Below the pieces are notes generated by a model that was not told where the DNA came from, did no database searches, and saw only the letters and a list, made by a program, of their open reading frames with translations. Shown here piece after piece: positions 56,208 through 64,000 of a stretch of DNA of 64,000 bases (position 1 is its first letter; every line of letters begins with the position of its first letter). A program made the translations under genes and the position numbers. This DNA comes from Nyssa sinensis (taxonomy: Eukaryota > Streptophyta > Magnoliopsida > Cornales > Nyssaceae): positions 19,117,794-19,181,793 of the forward strand of contig CM018033.1 in assembly GCA_008638375.1 (NCBI GenBank). The letters are read 5' to 3'.

Positions 56208-56281
56208 GTACGATCTTTTTGAACATCTCTTGGCAAGCGGAGAAGTCTATCAAAATCTATATTCTCCTTTTCATGAAAACT
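56208..56281 (-). pseudogene. Unidentified exon-like segment (copy 2)
   Basis: Counterpart of 30758-30831, with the same acceptor and the same reading SFHEKENIDFDRLL and RLPRDVQKDR. Not recognised. Confidence 0.4.
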
Positions 56282-56605
56282 CTGTTAACTAGGCATAATG
56301 CTTTCTTCTTGTTACAAGATCCACACAAGCAATTATATTTACACATTGTTATGAAAAATCTCCAAATAGATTGAATTATAATTATGATTGGAAAAAATAA
56401 TACAAACCAGTAAGATTTGTTACACTGTTTCGTATTCTAATTAAGCGTAACGATGGAAAAAAAAAATACATGAATAAAATGTGGACAGAATTCTGGGTCA
56501 CTTGAGCTCTCTTCATCTTCACCATCATAAACTCTAGTCTTTGATCCCACCATCATCCACTTTTGTTCTTATCTGTTTCTTCCTACTGATGTGATTTTTC
56601 ATTCT

Positions 56606-56791
56606 TGCAAGACTCAAGTTTGTTGAGCCTTCAACAATGTCTTTTGGAGTTAAGTATCTTTTGCAGTCCATTCTCTCTGCATGCTCAAGTACCAAATTAG
56701 CCCTTTCAGTGGGATCCTTGGCATTCAAGATGGCTGGACTGCAATGTTCTGGTGCAAGAACATTGAGCAGGTGAGCATAAGCTTCTCCATC
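56606..56791 (-). pseudogene. Fimbrin exon fragment, copy 2
   Basis: Same 62 codons as 31158-31343, open. It reads [15 protein letters not shown] where copy 1 has [15 protein letters not shown]. As far as I remember fimbrins, copy 2 is closer here (Ala, Leu). Confidence 0.85.
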
Positions 56792-57017
56792 CTGCAGTGC
56801 ATAAGCATATAATTATATTACAGATAAATAATAAAATTTAAAAGAATTCCAGATAAAAACTAAATTAGATGTCAGGCAAATCATAGTCAGATGTTTCAGG
56901 AAATAATAAAAAGTATTCCTTGTTTATGGTAGTTGTGGTTGCTAGTGTAAAGGGGAACATGTGGTTGGAAAATGAGAAGAAAGGGCAACAGGAAGATTTC
57001 TTGAGACCACCAAGCAT

Positions 57018-57120
57018 TAGCTGGAGTGGTATCTCAAGCTCCCAAAGAAGAGATTGAGTGTTTTGGGTCCCAAATGGGACAAACTGCATGTGTGTCCTAC
57101 TTATCAAAAAATAATAAGAT
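57018..57120 (+). mobile_element. SINE fragment (copy 2)
   Basis: Counterpart of 31569-31675, with box A-like TAGCTGGAGTGGTA and box B-like TTTTGGGTCCC. Confidence 0.55.
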
Positions 57121-57763
57121 TTGTTGAGCAAGAATAATGTATGTAATCTAACATTAGTTTCTTCATATAGACACCAGCTCCAAATCTTTTGACTTGATAG
57201 ATTCTGATGTTGGGGACCAACCAATATTTTTTTTATCCCATTTGATGAATATTCAGAACACAAGGACTAGAAAATGGCTTTTGAAAATGAATATTCAGAA
57301 CACAAGAACTGATTCAATTTGCCTCGGACTTCTGAAATCATCAATTCATATATATATAATCTCAGACAAAACAAACTCACCTGGTGGAATGGAACAGATC
57401 AAAAGGAAAAACACAAAGCCAACATTTTTTTTATTTTCAAAGCCTCACCCTTGTTAAAAGCCTGTTTGCTACAATAGGGAGCCATTGTTCTCAATTGCCA
57501 CTATGATAGTCTGGTATTTTTTGTGACTTTATTTTTTTAGTTTTTCAAATTTCAAAATGGCTTTTGATTGAGTGAACTCTGCTTTGTGTTTATTTAATCT
57601 TAACATCCAATCACTAATTATCCTAAGTAGGTTACTTATGGAAAAAAATAATTCTAATTATCCCAAGTAGGAAAATTTTCCATGATGAGCTAGTTGTTTA
57701 TCCCATTTGATGCGTTAGGTGCTGTTGTATTGTATGTTGAAATTAAGATTTGGTTCAATTTAT

Positions 57764-58090
57764 TTTCTCGTTAGAGAGACGGATGATGTTAAAATCTCCC
57801 CCAATGCACCAATGCTTGTTCCACAAATCTCTACCTGTCCCCAACTCCTCCCACAGCTCCATTCTTCTTGAATCATTGACTGGCCCATAAACCTCGAAAA
57901 AATAAGAGATAATAAGAGAATAGGCAAGAAACTAAATGGACACCAACCCTCGCAGCAGTTTTCTCCACAAGTCTTTTTTCCCAGAACAGCAAAATGCCTC
58001 CCGCTGCACCTTCAGAATTCAACGCAGTCCAATCTGAAAATTGAACAAAGCTGTCTCGCAGTCTGTGACCAGACCAGTCTGCTTTTGTTC
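57764..58090 (-). mobile_element. LINE endonuclease fragment (copy 2)
   Basis: Counterpart of 32275-32600, the same domain with a few substitutions. Confidence 0.75.
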
Positions 58091-59023
58091 TTCATTTTCT
58101 TTATTATCAGTTTAGCATGAAGAAGTAGAGTGAAATTAAGCCTATGCATATTCCATGTAGAGCTCCCTTCCTAATTTTGACATTTAAAATTTTCAAAGTG
58201 GGACTTTTACTCGTATGCATATCAGAAAGCATGGCATTGAAGGATGGATGAGCTCATGTAACCTGACACGAAGAACCCTTGATAAGCCTTTATTCAATTT
58301 TAAAGTAGCCAAGAGCTGCTGCTGCTTATAATCCGACTAGTTTTCACAACTTGGGTCGTAAACAGGACCCAATTATTGAAGTGATCGTATCTATATACTA
58401 GATTTTCTTCACTGCATTTTTTTTTTCTTTCTGTCACGCCATGCATCCAGACACATCTTAGCAAGATGAATGTCATTACCCAATTTTGCAAATCCTCAGT
58501 CATCAACGTCGTTTACATCAAATTTGAATCTCTTGGCATCTGATGATTGACGTCCCTTGACGATTGAGGATTGAATCAACTTTCATAAGAGGAACAGAGG
58601 GAAAGAAAAAAAATTGTATTGTACAACAGGAAGATTGAATTTTGATCTTTATTCAGAAATCACTTATCAGAAAGTCAAATATCCAACCTTCAATCTCGTG
58701 CAAGGCAAAAAAGGAAATTGCAAAAACCCAGATAAACAAACAAAAGTCACTAATCTACTTAGAATTGACAAGGACTAAATCCATCCGCAAACATTTCCAA
58801 AATAAGCAAAAACAGAGGCATCTTTTCCTGGAAATCTCAAATGTTGAGAGTTATTCAACAAAGTCAAGAAACCTCTACTTCCCAGGTCCAACTCTTCTAC
58901 CCCAGTCTACTCGGTAGCAAGTGGAACTGATTCAGCCTGAAGGTTAAACCACAACAGAACAAACATTCATCATCATCATCATCATCAAATGCAGTTAGAA
59001 TCCTGAGAGGCAGAAAATGATAC

Positions 59024-59141
59024 CTGAGTTACCACTAATTTGTGAGCTAGCAAGGAGGCAACAAGTTTACCTGTCACTATAGTTTCCAATGATCAAATTT
59101 GGCTTGGCCTGCAACTCTCCAGTAATTTCTTTTGCAACATC
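59024..59141 (-). pseudogene. Sucrose synthase exon fragment, copy 2, frameshifted
   Basis: Counterpart of 33533-33649 but 118 nt instead of 117. An extra base in the GGAAACTATAGTGACAGGTAA region shifts the frame after IIGNYSD. Splice borders are kept. Confidence 0.88.
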
Positions 59142-59492
59142 CTAAACACAATTAGGAGCATGAAGCATAGGAAATTTTGTAGCAGAATTTAGTAACTGAA
59201 ATTAACAAAGAATGTACGAGTATAATCAAATGTTTTTCACCTCAGTGAAAGTTTCCAGAAATCAAATGTACGAGTATACTCAAATCTGAACTCCACCGGG
59301 AGACCTTTTTACTGAACTTTCATCTGATGATATCATATCTGAGTATTTTACAGAATTCACGTGAGTCATGAATACTTAAATATGAATTTCTCTATCACTG
59401 TAAAACCTTTACACTAAAATATTTTTTCATCAGATTGTTAGTTTATAACTTAAAAAAAAAAAAAAGAAGGTAAGATTGAAACTGAAACATAC

Positions 59493-59753
59493 CCAGAGAA
59501 CAGCTATCACATCAGAGTTGCTGAGTTTGTCTTCTTTCTCCAAATTTAGCAGTACATCAACAAAATCTTCATTTCTGTCTTCAGCTACAACTCCACCAAC
59601 CCTTTTAATTTTGTGCTCTTCTATTGTCTTTCCAACAAATATATTCACATGTGAAGCCACAATTCTACATCTATTTCTCACTCGTAAATCCAACAAATAC
59701 AGCAGAGGAAAGTGGTCACTCCAATTGAATATTCCAAGTAATTGATCCAGCAT
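59493..59753 (-). pseudogene. CYP78A fragment, copy 2
   Basis: Counterpart of 34004-34264, still open; reads LLGIFNWSDHFPLL, nearer the family than copy 1 at that Gly. Ends at the same GTATG donor. Confidence 0.87.
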
Positions 59754-60103
59754 CTTTGAGTCACATTGGACAGAGCAGTATAAAAATAATCAGCTACAAC
59801 CAACCTAACCATTATGCAAAATATTGAGATAAATAACAAATAAGTGGCTGTGAGTAGGCTATGTCAGCAGCCTGTGAAGATGGCAACTATGGGATAAAAA
59901 CACCACCCAACCCATGCTTTCAAAAATTCAATCACAAAATATAATGCAAATATTCCTCAAAGTATCTTGCAGAAATCAGTTATGGAAGATAGTTCCACCC
60001 ATAGTTCATTTTAGTATGAAAACAATTAACAGTCTATCACATCTATAACGAAGTCCAATCAACTCATGGCAATATAGGCCAGAAGCTTTTCAATCCTATT
60101 TAC

Positions 60104-60193
60104 CTGAACTAAAGCATCAGGTCGAGACTCAAAAATAACCAGGAGAACACCTAAGGGGGATGATGTCTTCTCTTAGATGAGTCCATCTGCAAC
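60104..60193 (-). pseudogene. P5CS exon fragment, copy 2, with stop
   Basis: Counterpart of 34615-34704. TTA has become TAA after VADGLI, a premature stop. The donor side keeps CAG/GTAAAT and the acceptor reads ATCTAG. Confidence 0.87.
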
Positions 60194-60429
60194 CTAGATG
60201 CAAGAGTAATCATCCGAAACAAAACAGATCTGCAATCATGATATCCTAGATCATATGTATAAAACCAGAAAGCAATAAGTCATTAGAAGGGGTAAAAAAA
60301 GGAAAATAAGCAATAGTAAATGAGCATCATGTGAAATCAGATATATTTGAGGATTTAAAAAGACAATTTTGTGGAGATGCTTAACCACGAGTTACCTCAA
60401 CATGCTGAATGCCACCTTCAAGGTGAGTC

Positions 60430-60545
60430 ATGCATACTTCTTGCTCACAAAACATGGTTTTCTGTGTGGGCTTCTTTCAAATTGATGTAAACTTAGTTCA
60501 TACTTCTTGTGTGGGCTTCTTTCAAATTGATATAAACTAATTGAA
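60430..60545 (+). repeat. Short tandem repeat beside the mosaic block
   Basis: The unit TGTGTGGGCTTCTTTCAAATTGAT is present twice, about 48 bp apart, each followed by (G/A)TAAACT. Confidence 0.85.
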
Positions 60546-63500
60546 AACTACGCTTTTCTGTGAACTGTGGATGTTTAAATTAGTGGATTTGTTTCAAATA
60601 TGGTTACTATCAATCTTCAAAAGATCCATTTTATATTTTACCATGTTTATGGTGAATTTGTTCTGAGAACAAGGACAAGTGCTCTATTCTTCTTGACAAG
60701 ATGGGGGTCATATAAAGCTTGATGTTTTAGAGGGATTTATCAATCAGCCATTCCCCAATGCTGAAGGCCAAATAGATAAAATGGTGGGTTACTTCTTAGT
60801 TCTGTATTGTGGGTTAGAGAGAGAAAACGAGATAGGGAGAGAAAGAGAATGAAAAATAATGAAAGATGGTGGCTCAGTCGATGGTGGGAAAGAGGCAATG
60901 GAGATGCTGGTGCAGTCAGGTGGTAGAGGTGGTGATGTTAAGTGGTTGGTTTTTGGTCTTAGAAGTTTTTTCGGTTGAGAGGTTTGTGTATATTTTGGAA
61001 ATGGAGGGGAGGCTCTTGTGACTAGGCCTAAAGATTGGGGAGGTTAGTGTAATATATCTAGGATTTTTTGAGTTTGATTGTAGGCGTAAAATCTTTGCTA
61101 TTATATTAAGGGAACTCTCCAAATAGATGCATGATTTGGATTATTATATTACCCATCCCACATTTTCTTATTCTCTTTGTTGGAGAGGAAAGGGTAGATA
61201 GTAATTCTTAAACAATTTGGTCTTTTCCAACTTATTCCTCTCACTAAAGAATTTCCACTACCCTTTTATGGCTTGTTTGGTACGACGGAAGAGTGTTGGA
61301 GGTGCGCGGGGAAGGAAGAGGGGATAGAAGTGTTCAGTTTTCTTGGTTTGGTAGGAGGAAAAGGAAGGAATGGAAGAGAGGCCCACCATATTCTCTCTCC
61401 CCAAAAGTGGGAGAAAAAGACTGAAAAAAGCTCTTTCTTTTTTTCCCCTTTCCATTTTGACCTTAAAAAAGTATCATTTTAATGTGTTAGTGTATAATGG
61501 TAATTTAATGCAATTTCCTTTCTTTCCTTTCCTCGTTTTCTTCATACTCAACAAACAAGGCTCTTTCCTTTTCCTAGAGATACCTCGTCTGTTCCTTCTA
61601 CCTTATCTTCCTTCTTCCATTTCTTGTATCAAATGGGTAATTTAAACTGTCATAGTGACTAACTAAAAATATTTTAAAAGGGAGAGGCAATAACTATGCA
61701 AAGTGACAAGCAGGTAGGTGTGTGTAACAATGCCTGTAGTTTATACAAAGTTGAAGACAGCCCTTTTATGTTGAAGTTTGACTCAACTCATAATGGTTGA
61801 AAGAATAGAAGAAATATATTTTGAAGCATCACACCTGCTAGAACAGGAAAAGCTTGAGCTAGAGGAACCTAGGTGATCACGTCTAAGATGATGCTTTGCA
61901 CACCAATGATGGATGGCTCGTTGTAATTCAGAGAAATAGATTCGGAAGACAAAATAAAACATAAACCTATTTAAACTTACAAGACTTACGTAATCCATTT
62001 TAATCCACAAAACAAACATTTTATAATCTTCATTGGGTGGGTAGAAAGTCTAACGCAACTGCGGGATGAAACAATGTACTAAAAAATTTCGACTCTTTTT
62101 GATGAAATTGTTAATTTGCAAACACCCTACCATTGGTAAGGGATCAAGTTGGCCGGGATTAAGCTAAGTGGCCCAAGCCCTTCGGCCAGCCCATCTTCAC
62201 CACATAAATTAAGGAAGAAATGGAGAAAGTTAAAGTTCAATTACCAGTATGAGTATTCTTTGTTGCATTTATTATTGCAAATGTCAGTGAGCTATTATAA
62301 TAGATTTTTGATATTTATATATACAACCAAATTAAATTTTGAATGAGAAAAGATAATTTTAATATAACACAATTTCTTACAATAAGTGTCGTTGGAATGG
62401 TAAATTGAAGCTCAAGCATTGCTAACGATGGTTGTTATCCATTCTAAGCAAATGCATATTTTTGCCCCCTACCTTGCAATTGTGGCATCCAAGGTACAAT
62501 TGTTCTTACAAGCAGTGTTTGTTGTGCCATCTAACTTCATGCATATGGGCATGCTACCTTGCATGCCATTCTTGTATTTTTTAGGACGTGTGTTGATGAA
62601 AAGCAGAGTAGATGATTTAGTCACGTCTAGGTGGTGCAGAATTTATAAATAGGATTCCTAATTTGATGTGAAAGATGAAAGTCGATACAATTTAGAGAAA
62701 AAAAGCTATAAGTGGACAAATGAGTTGAGATCGATGCAAGTGCAACTGATAAAGTTTGTAAAGGTGTACCGAATAGTAAACCTTGTGCCAGAGGAGTGGA
62801 CCTCCTCTATTTATAGCAACTGGTGTACATAATTAGCTCAAACAACACATGATAGGTGCACTTGGGTAGAGCAACAATCATAGTGGTGATGCCACACGTC
62901 CAAGAAGACACTAGAATGATTTTTCTTTCCTTAGAAGGATCAAGGCCTATTGTGGGATCAACGCGAGCCAAACCTAAGCTTAGTAATGCAATTAATCCAC
63001 GAAACATTACCCTTAAGGTGGCTTTGCCCAACTAACTACACGACAAGCCTTGAACTAGAACGATTGTAGTAGTTCTAAAATTAAAGATTAAGAGATTGTT
63101 GTTACCTTCATTTAGTAACAATCAATGTTACTCAGAGCATGAATCATTATGTTAGCGGAATAGGAACGCAATACGTTACATATTTTAAATATGGTATGAT
63201 AGAGAGTAAGTTTACGTAGATGACATAGCTGGAATACAATGGGGTAGGTCTAACTATAGGAGCATGTTCTTTTCACCCAAGGATAAGTAATGAGAATTAA
63301 TATCATTTAAGAATACAAGTTCTCCATATAGTTATAAGAAATTTATTATATTAAAATAAGACATGGAGAAAGTGTTGATTTAAGTACACCAATTTATGTT
63401 GATATCTTGATTAGTGTTGGTATTTTCTAGTTAATTTTTAATTAAAAGGAAAATTGACAAAAGAACTATGAATAAATTTCTTGGATCACCTAAATTCAGT

Positions 63501-64000
63501 GTTCTAGAGCATAAATGTTCACTGTTTTGGAACGTGCATACCAAAATGAAAATTGTTAGGGTATTGACATTTTTTGATAGCTATGGTAACAATACTATAT
63601 TCTATCATATCAAAAACTATAAAGAAACCAAAAGACATTAGAGCTAGTTTTGCTCTCAAGTGGATGTGCCTTCCAATAGAACCGTTTTTTAATCTCTCTT
63701 TCTTCCTTGAAGTTCCTCGGGCCTCTTGATGTCTGAAGCAGAAACTAAATCGAGAGAGGTTTCAAGGGGCAAGCAACTTGGTTGCAAGAAATATAAAATT
63801 AAAAAAAAAAAAGGTCCTAGTTGTGGTTTGCACTCGAGATTTGTCTGCCCATGTGTGCATGTGCTGGGGTTGGTGAGTGAGTAGTGAATTTGGTTTGTTT
63901 ACCTTCTGATGGCTATTATAAGTTATAACCCTTGCATGCTTAGGATTTTACTGAATTTTTCCTACTGAATACTATTGAAAGAACATGTTAAAAGGTAAAT
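60546..64000. other. Right-hand stretch without recognised gene
   Basis: No exon family recognised. A possible small MITE lies at about 61270-61560 (GGCTTGTTTGGTA at the left, the inverse of CAACAAACAAGGC at the right, interior GGAAGGAA-rich), without a clear target duplication. A minus-strand frame at 61783-62019 contains ELQRAIHHWCAKHHLRRD but matches nothing I know. The rest is AT-rich. Confidence 0.4.

Larger units (their letters stand above)
54208..60405. repeat. Mosaic gene-fragment block, copy 2
   Basis: Same content and order as 28757-34916. The left border falls inside intron 3 of the coiled-coil gene, whose upstream exons are present only here, so this copy keeps the fuller arrangement on that side. 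Differences from copy 1 include a frameshift in the sucrose synthase exon, a stop in the P5CS exon and a ~45-bp insertion near 57270 (a local repeat of GAATATTCAGAACACAAG). Confidence 0.92.

Noticed and set aside
56865..57263. 132-codon minus-strand frame in mosaic copy 2
   Set aside because: It crosses a SINE and intron-like sequence, is split in copy 1, and matches no family.

Overview
The window is plant nuclear DNA, most likely from a (probably woody) dicot. The support is AT-rich sequence, GT-AG introns, a plastid-targeted lipoyl synthase, a 2S albumin seed-storage relic, and plant-type copia, LINE, MULE, TRIM and MITE elements. The species cannot be fixed by eye.

Two genes look intact where visible. 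(1) On + , 3004-13338, are the last eight coding exons of an ankyrin-repeat/TPR co-chaperone-like protein resembling Arabidopsis TPR10; its 5' exons lie left of the window. (2) On - , 35266-46748, is a complete seven-exon plastid lipoyl synthase (LIP1P), 401 codons, with both Fe-S cysteine motifs. Everything else that codes is a transposon or a broken gene.

Layout. 1-1618: 3' part of a dead copia element. 1619-13338: the ankyrin/TPR gene, its introns loaded with three LINE remnants and a TIR element that itself holds a hAT-type MITE. 15513-20177: a full-length but dead Mutator-like element (MULE) with ~226-bp TIRs, a perfect 9-bp target duplication, a transposase relic and an antisense GRF zinc-finger relic. 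21000-26477: a minus-strand, apparently gag-only LTR retrotransposon split by a ~3.5-kb insertion. 27004-28247: a 2S albumin pseudogene whose signal-peptide codons are split by an inverted pair of TRIM elements. 28757-34916 and 54208-60405: two same-orientation copies of a ~6.2-kb mosaic. Each carries single exons from fimbrin, sucrose synthase, CYP78A and P5CS, an unidentified exon-like segment, a LINE endonuclease piece, a SINE, and the last exon of a lysine-rich coiled-coil gene. 35-47 kb: LIP1P, with a LINE, MITEs and a SINE in its introns. 47-53 kb: MITE, hairpins, SINE and a second MULE transposase relic. 53002-54722: the coiled-coil gene with its upstream exons and a premature stop. 60406-64000: no convincing gene.

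The most unusual structure is the duplicated mosaic of gene fragments: at least four unrelated genes contribute exons, all on the same strand and with splice sites largely kept. It resembles transduplication by a Helitron or Pack-type element, but I could not find diagnostic termini. The next most unusual is the head-to-head TRIM pair flanked by one target duplication inside the albumin gene.
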